Positions 16,591 to 24,182 of a stretch of 30,224 bases of DNA are shown here, piece by piece. The stretch comes from Bacteroidales bacterium UBA3696. GTDB lineage: Bacteria > Bacteroidota > Bacteroidia > Bacteroidales > Paludibacteraceae. The notes under the pieces are model-generated. The model was not told the origin of the DNA and did no database searches. It saw nothing but the letters and a program-made list of their open reading frames with translations. Every line of letters starts with the position of its first letter. Position 1 is the first letter of the stretch. The position numbers were made by a program, and so were the translations under genes. The stretch is from the NCBI GenBank assembly GCA_002372135.1, contig DFIN01000001.1, positions 80,950 through 111,173 on the forward strand, written 5' to 3'.

Positions 16591-16657
16591 AAAATCTTCA
16601 AATGCCACACTAAAAAATCCTCAAATGGCATAACGAAAAATCCTCAAATGGCATAAT
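16590..16657 (+). repeat. Three 23-bp tandem repeats upstream of the DUF4143 gene
   Basis: Units start at 16590, 16613 and 16636. The second and third share the 21-base run that contains ATCCTCAAATGGCATAA; the first differs at a few positions (ATCTTCAAATGCCACAC). The period is exactly 23 bases, about two DNA turns. The array ends 14 bases before the -33 element of the promoter that follows, a position suited to activator or repressor sites. Confidence 0.9.
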
Positions 16658-16671
16658 ATTTTATTAGAATA

Positions 16672-16703
16672 TTTGCATAATCAAATAATTAGCAGTACTT
16701 TTG
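16672..16703 (+). promoter_or_regulatory. Bacteroides-type promoter for the DUF4143 gene
   Basis: TTTG at 16672-16675 and TACTTTTG at 16696-16703 match the -33 and -7 elements of Bacteroidota promoters with the ideal 20-base spacing. Transcription would start near 16710, leaving a leader of under 20 bases before the GTG start at 16727. This is the best promoter match in the window. Confidence 0.8.
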
Positions 16704-16726
16704 TGGCGAAATAAAAAGAAATAATT

Positions 16727-18010
16727 GTGGAGGCAGAAAACACCTATAAAAAACGCATTGCGGACGACCTGCTTTCGCTGCAACTTGAGGCTGCAGGATA
16801 TGTGGTCGTTGAGGGTGCTAAATGGTGCGGAAAAACAACCACCGCTCTGCAGCAAGCCCGAAGTGTGTTATTCCTTGACGACCCGGAAAAACAAGAGGAT
16901 TATCGGCGTTTAGTTACTACCAATATCAGCAGTCTGTTAGAGGGTGCAGTGCCGCGATTGTTAGACGAATGGCAACGCTTCCCGCAACTATGGGACGCAT
17001 GTCGTTTTGCTGTTGACCGCCGTTCGGCAGAAGGACAGTTTATTCTGACCGGCAGTGCGCAACCGGCGCAAACCGACAAGATAAGCCATACCGGTACAGG
17101 TCGTGCAGCGTGGCTAAGAATGCGTCCGATGTCGCTGTACGAGTCAGGCGAAAGTAATGGTGCCGTATCGTTGGAGGAGTTGTTTTATAATCCGCTCAAA
17201 GGCGTTAAGGCTAATGAGTTGCGCTTGGAGGATATATGTTACCTTATTTGCCGTGGCGGATGGCCTAAAGCATTGGGTAAGTCGGAACGGGCAGCACTGA
17301 AACAAGCGTATAACTATGTGGATGCCGTGGCACAATATGACATTCGCGATGTAGATGGCACCCGCCGGAGCGAAGAAACAACACGTATGCTCTTGCGTAG
17401 TTTCGCTCGTCATCAGGCTTCGCAGGCTTCGTTTAGTACGATTGCCGCTGATATTAGTGCGAATGAAAAAGAGAAGATAAGCGACCAGACTGTGGCATCG
17501 TACATCAAGGCTCTGCAAAAAATGTTCGTCATTGAGGATATGGCGGCGTGGAATCCCAATCTCCGCAGCAAAGCAGCTCTGCGTACTGCCGATACACACT
17601 ATTTTGTGGATCCGAGTATAGCCACCGCTGCTTTAGGTATAGGTCCGCGCGACTTGATGAAAGACCTCAATACCTTAGGGCTATTGTTTGAAGCAATGGC
17701 AGTGCGAGACCTTAGAGTGTATGCCGAGGCGATTGACGGACGCGTGTATCACTATCGCGACAGCAACAACCTTGAGTGCGACAGCGTGGTACACCTTAGG
17801 AACGGGCACTATGGATTGGTAGAGATTAAATTAGGTGGCGAATACCTGATTGCAGAAGGCGCGAAAAACCTTTTACTGCTTGAGAAAAAAATAGATACCA
17901 ACAAGATGTATGCCCCTTCATTTAAGATGATACTGACCGCCGTAGGTGAATATGCATATCAACGCGAAGACGGAGTGTATGTAGTGCCCATCGGATGTTT
18001 GAAGCCATAA
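16727..18010 (+). CDS. AAA ATPase with DUF4143 domain
   Basis: A 427-residue protein of the AAA_14/DUF4143 family. Walker A is G30AKWCGKT37, Walker B ends in Asp80-Glu81 ('RLLDEWQ'), and a sensor-like 'FILTGSA' lies at 105-111. The C-terminal DUF4143 part (about 200-427) keeps a PD-(D/E)XK nuclease-type signature: Asp352 and Glu366-Ile-Lys368. Translation starts at GTG; no ATG is available before Walker A. The family is widespread and often mobile in Bacteroidota, and its role is not established. It has its own promoter and repeats. The DUF262-HNH gene follows 23 bases later and may share the transcript. Confidence 0.9.
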   Translation: MEAENTYKKRIADDLLSLQLEAAGYVVVEGAKWCGKTTTALQQARSVLFLDDPEKQEDYRRLVTTNISSLLEGAVPRLLDEWQRFPQLWDACRFAVDRRSAEGQFILTGSAQPAQTDKISHTGTGRAAWLRMRPMSLYESGESNGAVSLEELFYNPLKGVKANELRLEDICYLICRGGWPKALGKSERAALKQAYNYVDAVAQYDIRDVDGTRRSEETTRMLLRSFARHQASQASFSTIAADISANEKEKISDQTVASYIKALQKMFVIEDMAAWNPNLRSKAALRTADTHYFVDPSIATAALGIGPRDLMKDLNTLGLLFEAMAVRDLRVYAEAIDGRVYHYRDSNNLECDSVVHLRNGHYGLVEIKLGGEYLIAEGAKNLLLLEKKIDTNKMYAPSFKMILTAVGEYAYQREDGVYVVPIGCLKP

Positions 18011-18033
18011 AATTGATAATAACTCAACACCTT

Positions 18034-19197
18034 ATGAAAGCAACACGCAAAATATATACCGTTGAGGAAATCTGCAAAGGGTTTACGTACAACGAGGCAG
18101 AAGGCAAAGGTCTGTTTGGTCTTTCGGGCCGCCTGACCATTCAGCCGGAGTACCAGCGCAATTATCTCTACGCCGAGCAAAACGGTGCACGCGAGATAGC
18201 AGTCATTGAGTCCGTGCTCAAAGGCTATCCAATTGGTTTATTATACTTTAACCGAGTGGACGACAACCATTTGGAAGTATTGGACGGACAGCAACGTATC
18301 ACTTCTTTGGGACGTTTCCTCACACGCAAGTTCGCTATCCGTATAAACGGCATGGAACAGTATTTTGATTATATGGCGGATGACCTCAAAAAGAAGATTC
18401 TCCAAACCGAACTGTTGGTTTATGAATGTGAAGGAACGGAAAGCGAAATCAAAGAGTGGTTCAAGACCATAAACATTGTAGGGTTGCCCTTGGAAGAACA
18501 GGAGATATTGAATGCCGTCTATTGCGGACCGTTTGTCACAAAAGCCAAAGAGGTGTTCTCCAATTCGCAGAACGCCAATATCAACAAATGGGCGGCTTTC
18601 CTGCGCGGAAACGTGAAACGCCAAGCGTACCTGCATACTGCGCTTGAATGGGTGAACCGTGGCGAGGTCAGCAAATACATGTCGCTCCACCGCAACGATG
18701 ATAACATCCGCGAAATGGAGACCTATTTTAACAGCGTCATCGACTGGGCGAGCGGCGTGTTTACCAACATAGAAAAAGAGATGTGCGGTCTGCCGTGGGG
18801 CGAACTCTATGAGAAATATCATAAGAACCCGTACGACCCTGCGCAAGTTGCCGCCAAACAGCGCGAACTATACGAAGACTACTACGTGAAGAACAAAAAG
18901 GGCATCTATGAATATATCCTCGGCGGTTGCCAAGACACCAAACTGTTGGAAGTGCGTTGTTTCGACGAGCCGACCAAGAAAAGCGTCTATGCCCGCCAGA
19001 CGGAAGAAGCCAAGAGGCATGAGGTTTCCAACTGTCCGTTGTGTGCCATCGGTCATGACGCCAACCATGCGCGTATATGGAAACTGACGGAAATGGACGC
19101 CGACCATGTGACCGCTTGGTCTAAAGGCGGAGCAACGGATATTTCCAACTGCCAAATGCTCTGCCAGACCCACAATCGGGCAAAAGGAAATAAATAA
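18034..19197 (+). CDS. DUF262-HNH endonuclease, GmrSD-like
   Basis: A 387-residue protein read from the ATG at 18034; a longer frame begins at 17995 inside the previous gene, but the family pattern begins after 'MKATRKIYTVEEI'. The N-terminal DUF262 domain (about 8-150, ParB/Srx-like fold) has 'QPEYQRNY' (37-44) and DGQQR (84-88), the nucleotide-binding motif of GmrS-type proteins. The C-terminal HNH nuclease (about 325-387) has Zn ligands Cys334, Cys337, Cys377 and His380, with active-site His358 and Asn372. DUF262-HNH proteins include type IV restriction enzymes such as GmrSD and phage-defence nucleases. With the EcoRI-type methylase nearby it is a candidate restriction partner. It ends 7 bases before the first LTA-synthase-like gene. 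Confidence 0.88.
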   Translation: MKATRKIYTVEEICKGFTYNEAEGKGLFGLSGRLTIQPEYQRNYLYAEQNGAREIAVIESVLKGYPIGLLYFNRVDDNHLEVLDGQQRITSLGRFLTRKFAIRINGMEQYFDYMADDLKKKILQTELLVYECEGTESEIKEWFKTINIVGLPLEEQEILNAVYCGPFVTKAKEVFSNSQNANINKWAAFLRGNVKRQAYLHTALEWVNRGEVSKYMSLHRNDDNIREMETYFNSVIDWASGVFTNIEKEMCGLPWGELYEKYHKNPYDPAQVAAKQRELYEDYYVKNKKGIYEYILGGCQDTKLLEVRCFDEPTKKSVYARQTEEAKRHEVSNCPLCAIGHDANHARIWKLTEMDADHVTAWSKGGATDISNCQMLCQTHNRAKGNK

Positions 19198-19204
19198 ACG
19201 AGAT

Positions 19205-21064
19205 ATGAAATTATTTATACGCTACTATCTGTATTGGCTGCTGTTCTTTGTGGTGCAGAAGCCGGTGTTCATGCTGTGGCAACATCGGCTGATGGGCGAC
19301 ATCTCGTTGGGCGACTATTTTCGTGTGATGGGACACGCCTTTCCCTTAGATTTGAGTGTAGCGAGTTATGTGATGCTCGTTATGGGGCTGATTCTCATAG
19401 TCGGTTGCTGGACACCACGGCGGGTGGTACGGATTGCCACCGATATACTAACAGCCATCGTGTTAGCGGTAGGGTTGTTCGTGCTGTTAGGCGATAACGG
19501 TTGCTTCCCTTCGTGGGGGTATCACTGGGACAAGACCATCTTTGTTTTTCTTGCATCTCCCCAAGACGCGATGGCGAGTGCGCCGTGGTGGATGTGGCTG
19601 TTAGGGGCATTAGCTTATGGCTTGCTGTTTGCCGGATGGTGGTGGATCTATCGACGATGCGTCTTTCCCAAAGACGACACTACGGCAACGGCTGAACAAC
19701 AGCCGCTTCGCAGTCGTATTCTATGCTCGTTGGGCTATTTGGTGCTGACAGGCTTGCTCATCTTGCCTATTCGCTGCAGTCTGACGGTCAGCACAATGAA
19801 CACGGGTCGGGTCTATTTCTCCGACAATCAGATGCTTAACATTGCTGCCATCAATCCGGTCTTCAATATCGTGGAGTCGTTGGGAGAGAATACATTTGAT
19901 GTGCAAAAATACACCTATATGTCCTCCGAAGAGGCTACGAAAAGGGTACGCGAATTGCTGCATCCGCGTGAGACAGATGCAGATACTATTTTGGCAGGCA
20001 CGCCGTCCAAACGGATGTTGCGCACCTGTCGCCCGCATATTGTACTGTTCATCTTGGAGAGTTTCTCGCTCAATGCGTGGGAGGCGATGCCCCGCCTGCA
20101 AGCTTTGAGCAAGGAAGGCGTATGGTTCAGCCACACCTACGCAGGCAGTTACCGCACGGACAGGGGCGTGGTGGAGGTAATGAGTGCCTTCCCAGGGCAA
20201 CCAACCAGTTCGCTTATGACCGTACCTTATAAGTCGGAACACCTGCCCAATATAGGCAAGACGCTCAAAACGCAAGGCTATGACTTGCACTTCTATTACG
20301 GTGGCGACGAGGACTTTACCAACATGCGCTCCTACCTCATATCGGGCGGTTTTGACCGGCGCGTCAGCGACCGCGATTTTCCGATGAGTGCACGTTTGAG
20401 CAAATGGGGCGTACCTGACCATATTCTCTTACCTTTTGCACAACGGGAGATAGCCGCACGCTATGAGCAAGATACGTTGCCGCACTTGGATGTCATTCTC
20501 ACGCTCAGCAGTCACGAACCGTTTGAAGTGTCAATGCAGCGGTGGGAACACCCATACCTCAACTCGATTTGCTATACGGATAGTTGTCTCGGGGCGTTTG
20601 TGGATTCGATGCGGCTGTCAAGCGAATGGGACAATACGCTGATTATGTTTGTCGCCGACCACGGTTTTCCGTATCCCGATGGTCTTCCCATCCATGTGCC
20701 GGAGCGTTTTCGTATCTTGTCCCTGTGGACGGGAGGTGCAGTTACCAATCCGCAGGAAGTAACTACGCTTTGCTCACAAATGGATATTGTGCCGACCTTG
20801 TTGGCACAAATGGGCATACCGACCGATGATTATGTTTTTGCAAAAGACATCTTTGACGAGACGTACAAACCCTTCGCTTTCTTTGCCTATAACGACGGCT
20901 TTGGACTCATCACCGAACAAGATACGGTGGTCATTGATGCCAAGGCGGACAAGGTGTTGGTATCGGGTACTTCCGCAGAGGATGCTACCACGGCAAAAGA
21001 AGAAACCCTTCGTACTGCCAAGGCTTTTGTACAACGAATCATGGAAACGATAGACACACTATGA
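19205..21064 (+). CDS. LTA synthase family membrane phosphotransferase 1
   Basis: A 619-residue protein with about five N-terminal membrane helices (roughly 7-25, 52-68, 78-96, 129-149, 172-190). An extracytoplasmic sulfatase/alkaline-phosphatase-fold domain follows from about residue 275. Metal and nucleophile residues are visible: Glu285 ('FILESF'), Thr318 in 'YRTDRG' as the likely nucleophile, and Asp485-His486 in 'VADHG'. Family members move glycerol-phosphate or phosphoethanolamine groups onto lipids or glycans outside the membrane. In this Gram-negative setting classical lipoteichoic acid is not expected, so the acceptor is probably LPS or another surface glycan. Its stop overlaps the next gene by 4 bases. 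Confidence 0.9.
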   Translation: MKLFIRYYLYWLLFFVVQKPVFMLWQHRLMGDISLGDYFRVMGHAFPLDLSVASYVMLVMGLILIVGCWTPRRVVRIATDILTAIVLAVGLFVLLGDNGCFPSWGYHWDKTIFVFLASPQDAMASAPWWMWLLGALAYGLLFAGWWWIYRRCVFPKDDTTATAEQQPLRSRILCSLGYLVLTGLLILPIRCSLTVSTMNTGRVYFSDNQMLNIAAINPVFNIVESLGENTFDVQKYTYMSSEEATKRVRELLHPRETDADTILAGTPSKRMLRTCRPHIVLFILESFSLNAWEAMPRLQALSKEGVWFSHTYAGSYRTDRGVVEVMSAFPGQPTSSLMTVPYKSEHLPNIGKTLKTQGYDLHFYYGGDEDFTNMRSYLISGGFDRRVSDRDFPMSARLSKWGVPDHILLPFAQREIAARYEQDTLPHLDVILTLSSHEPFEVSMQRWEHPYLNSICYTDSCLGAFVDSMRLSSEWDNTLIMFVADHGFPYPDGLPIHVPERFRILSLWTGGAVTNPQEVTTLCSQMDIVPTLLAQMGIPTDDYVFAKDIFDETYKPFAFFAYNDGFGLITEQDTVVIDAKADKVLVSGTSAEDATTAKEETLRTAKAFVQRIMETIDTL

Positions 21065-23001
21065 CACCTCGTTATCTTCAGCCTTTGTGGCATAGTATTC
21101 GTTATCTGCTATGTTTGCACGTGTTAGCACTCTGTGCTATGACATTCTGCCGCCTTATCTTGCTATGGAGCAATATGCCGGCAGAGGGTATTGACTACAC
21201 GCTGCTTTTTAGGGCATTGCTCATTGGCGTTAAGTTCGACAACCTGATTGCCTGCTATGTGCAAGCCCTGCCGGTTGTGGTGCTCACGATGGCGACCTTA
21301 AGCACCTTGCAAAGCAAGAACGGACCATGGATCGTGGCAGGCTGTATGCGCGGTATTGCATGGTGGGAAGGCATATTGTTTGCCATTATTCTCATCGTGG
21401 AGGTGGCGAATGCACGATATTTCCATTTCTTTGATAATCACCTTAATTACGAAGTTACCGAGTGGTTCGGCTTTGCCGGCGACACGGCGGGAATGGTGCT
21501 GCAAGACACGACCAATCTATGGTTCCTGCTGATTGCCGTTGTCGTGATAGCCGTCTATGAATGGCTACTGGTTCGCCTGACACGGCGCGCAATCGCTCAA
21601 CAATCGTCGATCTTAGTGAGCAGCTCTATCCCTGTCCGCACATACATACAAGGCGGATTGATTTGTGTGTTGCTTTACGGATTGGTCTTTGTCGGCATAC
21701 GCGGCAGCCTGCAACGCTATCCGCTCAAAGTCAGTTTCGCCTATTTCTGCGACAAGCCTTTCTATAACAAGTTAGGAGTGAATCCCGTCTTTAATATCGT
21801 GAAGACTGCCGAGAACGGAAAAAACAAGTTGCCCGATTTCTTGTCGGCTGTCAACATACATGAGGCGGAGGAGTATGTGCAAAGTGAGTTGCATCGCCCG
21901 CTGACGGATACGGTGGCTGCTCCTGTCGTACTAACCTCGCGTCCGAATGTGGTACTCATTTTGATGGAATCGATGACAAGTGCCAACTTAGAGCGGCAAT
22001 ACAACGGGCAGTACCTGACCCCTTATCTTCGTGCGCTGCGCGATAGCAGCCTATATTGGAGCAATGCTTTTTCGGCGGGTATCCATACCAACAACGGCAT
22101 TGTGGCTTCGCAATACGGGTATGTACCCAATTTTGCGCGCGCGATGATGGATGTGAACGCCAATCACTATACGGGTCTGCCCTACTACCTGCAACAAGCA
22201 GGGTATCATAATCTTGCTTTCGTGACCGGCAATCCGCAGTACGACAATATGAATAGTTTTTGGCGGGAGAACCATATCCCGCTCATCTATTCGCTCTACG
22301 ACTACGAAGAGGCAGCGGTGGTCAACAATTTCGGCGTGCCGGACGACTATATGTTCCGCTTCGGTTTGGACAAACTGGCTGCGCAAACAGAGCCTTTCTT
22401 TGCTACTTTCCTGACGGTGAGCAACCATACACCTTACGTAGTGCCGGAGGCTTTTCGCTTACGTGGCAAGAACGACGAGGAGCGTATCATTGCCTATGCC
22501 GACGATGCCATCCGTCAGTTTATGACCGCTGCCCGAGAAACCCAATGGGGAAAGAACACGCTGTTTATCCTTGTTGCCGACCATGGTGCACCGCTCGCAT
22601 CGTCTTACGAGATGCCCCTTTCGTTTAACACCATTCCTGTCTATTTTGTCGGTGCCGGTTTGCAGCCGCAGCGAATGTCGCACCCTGCCTCCCAGATAGA
22701 TATTTGGGAAACCGTATTAGGTATGCTTGGCATACCGTATGATAACTCCACCTTGGGCATTGATATTCAGCGAAACGAACGCCGTTATGCTTTCTTTGTA
22801 AGCAACGAGCATTTGGGCGTGAGCGATGGCGAATGGTTCTGGTGCTACGGAGTGAACAGCCGTCAAGAACATCTCTATCGTATCGGCAGTGACGAAGATG
22901 TCAAAGACCGCTATCCTGAACAGGCTGACGATATGCGCCGCTTCGGCACCTGTATGCAACGCGCTAATCTGGAACGAATGGAACAAAAGAAATCGTTATG
23001 A
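21061..23001 (+). CDS. LTA synthase family membrane phosphotransferase 2
   Basis: A 646-residue paralogue-like neighbour of the preceding gene with the same plan. About five membrane helices lie in the first 215 residues, followed by a periplasmic sulfatase-fold domain with Glu303 ('LILMESM'), the nucleophile candidate Thr343 in 'IHTNNG', and Asp507-His508 in 'VADHG'. The two proteins are clearly different in sequence, so they are not a recent duplication and may act on different donors or acceptors. It is linked by ATGA overlaps to the gene before and to the GT4 gene after, which suggests that the three products work on the same surface molecule. Confidence 0.9.
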   Translation: MTPRYLQPLWHSIRYLLCLHVLALCAMTFCRLILLWSNMPAEGIDYTLLFRALLIGVKFDNLIACYVQALPVVVLTMATLSTLQSKNGPWIVAGCMRGIAWWEGILFAIILIVEVANARYFHFFDNHLNYEVTEWFGFAGDTAGMVLQDTTNLWFLLIAVVVIAVYEWLLVRLTRRAIAQQSSILVSSSIPVRTYIQGGLICVLLYGLVFVGIRGSLQRYPLKVSFAYFCDKPFYNKLGVNPVFNIVKTAENGKNKLPDFLSAVNIHEAEEYVQSELHRPLTDTVAAPVVLTSRPNVVLILMESMTSANLERQYNGQYLTPYLRALRDSSLYWSNAFSAGIHTNNGIVASQYGYVPNFARAMMDVNANHYTGLPYYLQQAGYHNLAFVTGNPQYDNMNSFWRENHIPLIYSLYDYEEAAVVNNFGVPDDYMFRFGLDKLAAQTEPFFATFLTVSNHTPYVVPEAFRLRGKNDEERIIAYADDAIRQFMTAARETQWGKNTLFILVADHGAPLASSYEMPLSFNTIPVYFVGAGLQPQRMSHPASQIDIWETVLGMLGIPYDNSTLGIDIQRNERRYAFFVSNEHLGVSDGEWFWCYGVNSRQEHLYRIGSDEDVKDRYPEQADDMRRFGTCMQRANLERMEQKKSL

Positions 23002-24182
23002 GCACCTTCTATATAGACGCGAAACGCGCTTTTCTCAATCGGCGGGGATTGGGCAACTACAGCCGTGATGTCATTCGACTGCTGACTACCTATGCGCCGG
23101 ATAACCAATACTGCCTGCTTACTCCTCGATATCATAGAAACGCTGTATCCTTTCTTAACGAATGTTCGTGGATATACACTGCTTTGCCGAAAGAGAGGTG
23201 TAATGTCCTTCTTCCTAAAGGATTATGGCGTTTATGTCCTTCGCTGTGGCGCGCGTATGGCTGCACCGAAGCAATAAGGCAACTCAATCAACAAAAAAGG
23301 GGTAGCAGCAATCCTATAACAGCCCAATCCATTTATTGGGGACTGTCCGGCGAAGTGCCTTACGGCATCAGAAGGACCGGCTGCAAGGTGGTCGTTACGA
23401 TGCACGACTGCATTTTTATGCGCTATCCGAAACTATACAGCCCAACCTATCGCGCCTTGTTTGCCCGCAAAGTGCAGTACGCTTGCCACGTAGCAGACCT
23501 TATCATTGCCATCTCCGAGCAAACCAAGCAAGACCTGATCACTTTCTTTCACGCCGATGAGAAGAAGATACACGTAGTGTATCAAGGTTGCAACAACCGT
23601 TTTCGCGAACCGATTACCGAAGAACAAATAGCCCAAACCAAGAGCCGGTATGACCTGCCCGAACGCTATTTGCTGGACGTAGGTGCTATCGAACCGCGCA
23701 AGAACCTTCTGAACCTCATCCGGGGGATAGCCGATGCGGGCATTACGTTACCGCTGGTAGCCGTTGGCGGCAAGTCTGCCTATGCCGAGCAATGCCGACA
23801 AGAAGCCGAACGATTGGGTGTCAATCTGTTGTTACGACACAACGTGGATTTCAACGATTTTCCAGCCCTCTACAAAGGAGCAGAGGTGATGTGCTATCCC
23901 AGTATCTTTGAAGGATTCGGTATTCCTATCTTGGAGGCAATGTGCGTAGGAACGCCCGTCTTGACCTCTACGGGCAGTTGTTTTGCCGAAACGGGAGGCG
24001 AAGCGGCATTGTATGCTGATCCGAGCAATTCGAAGCAGATAGGTCAGCAACTACAAACAATACTGACGGATACGGATGTAAGCAGTCGAATGCGCGAAAA
24101 AGGATATAGGCAGGCCGAACGGTTCAGCGACCGGCACGTGACCGATAATATGCTTCTTGCTCTTCGCTTGTTAGAACAATAA
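22998..24182 (+). CDS. GT4 family glycosyltransferase
   Basis: A 394-residue retaining glycosyltransferase with the GT-B fold of family 4. The N-terminal domain carries 'RRGLGNYSRDVI' (15-26), the glycine-rich loop of the family. The C-terminal donor-binding domain has 'IEPRKNL' (231-237) and the EX7E motif Glu305...Glu313 in 'FEGFGIPILE'. Likely a cytoplasmic enzyme acting on a lipid-linked surface glycan. It overlaps the second LTA-synthase-like gene by 4 bases and so belongs to that operon. Its last 59 bases overlap the convergent O-antigen ligase gene. The sugar transferred cannot be told. Confidence 0.92.
   Translation: MSTFYIDAKRAFLNRRGLGNYSRDVIRLLTTYAPDNQYCLLTPRYHRNAVSFLNECSWIYTALPKERCNVLLPKGLWRLCPSLWRAYGCTEAIRQLNQQKRGSSNPITAQSIYWGLSGEVPYGIRRTGCKVVVTMHDCIFMRYPKLYSPTYRALFARKVQYACHVADLIIAISEQTKQDLITFFHADEKKIHVVYQGCNNRFREPITEEQIAQTKSRYDLPERYLLDVGAIEPRKNLLNLIRGIADAGITLPLVAVGGKSAYAEQCRQEAERLGVNLLLRHNVDFNDFPALYKGAEVMCYPSIFEGFGIPILEAMCVGTPVLTSTGSCFAETGGEAALYADPSNSKQIGQQLQTILTDTDVSSRMREKGYRQAERFSDRHVTDNMLLALRLLEQ

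Noticed and set aside
16590..16657. CRISPR array
   Set aside because: Three 23-base units are contiguous, with no spacers between them, and no cas genes are present; these are plain tandem repeats.
14256..19204. Integrative element or prophage around the accessory genes
   Set aside because: No integrase, transposase, relaxase, phage structural gene or flanking direct repeat could be seen.
19721..20422. Minus-strand open frame of 233 codons opposite the first LTA-synthase-like gene
   Set aside because: Cys/His-rich text without family pattern, lying wholly inside a well-supported gene.
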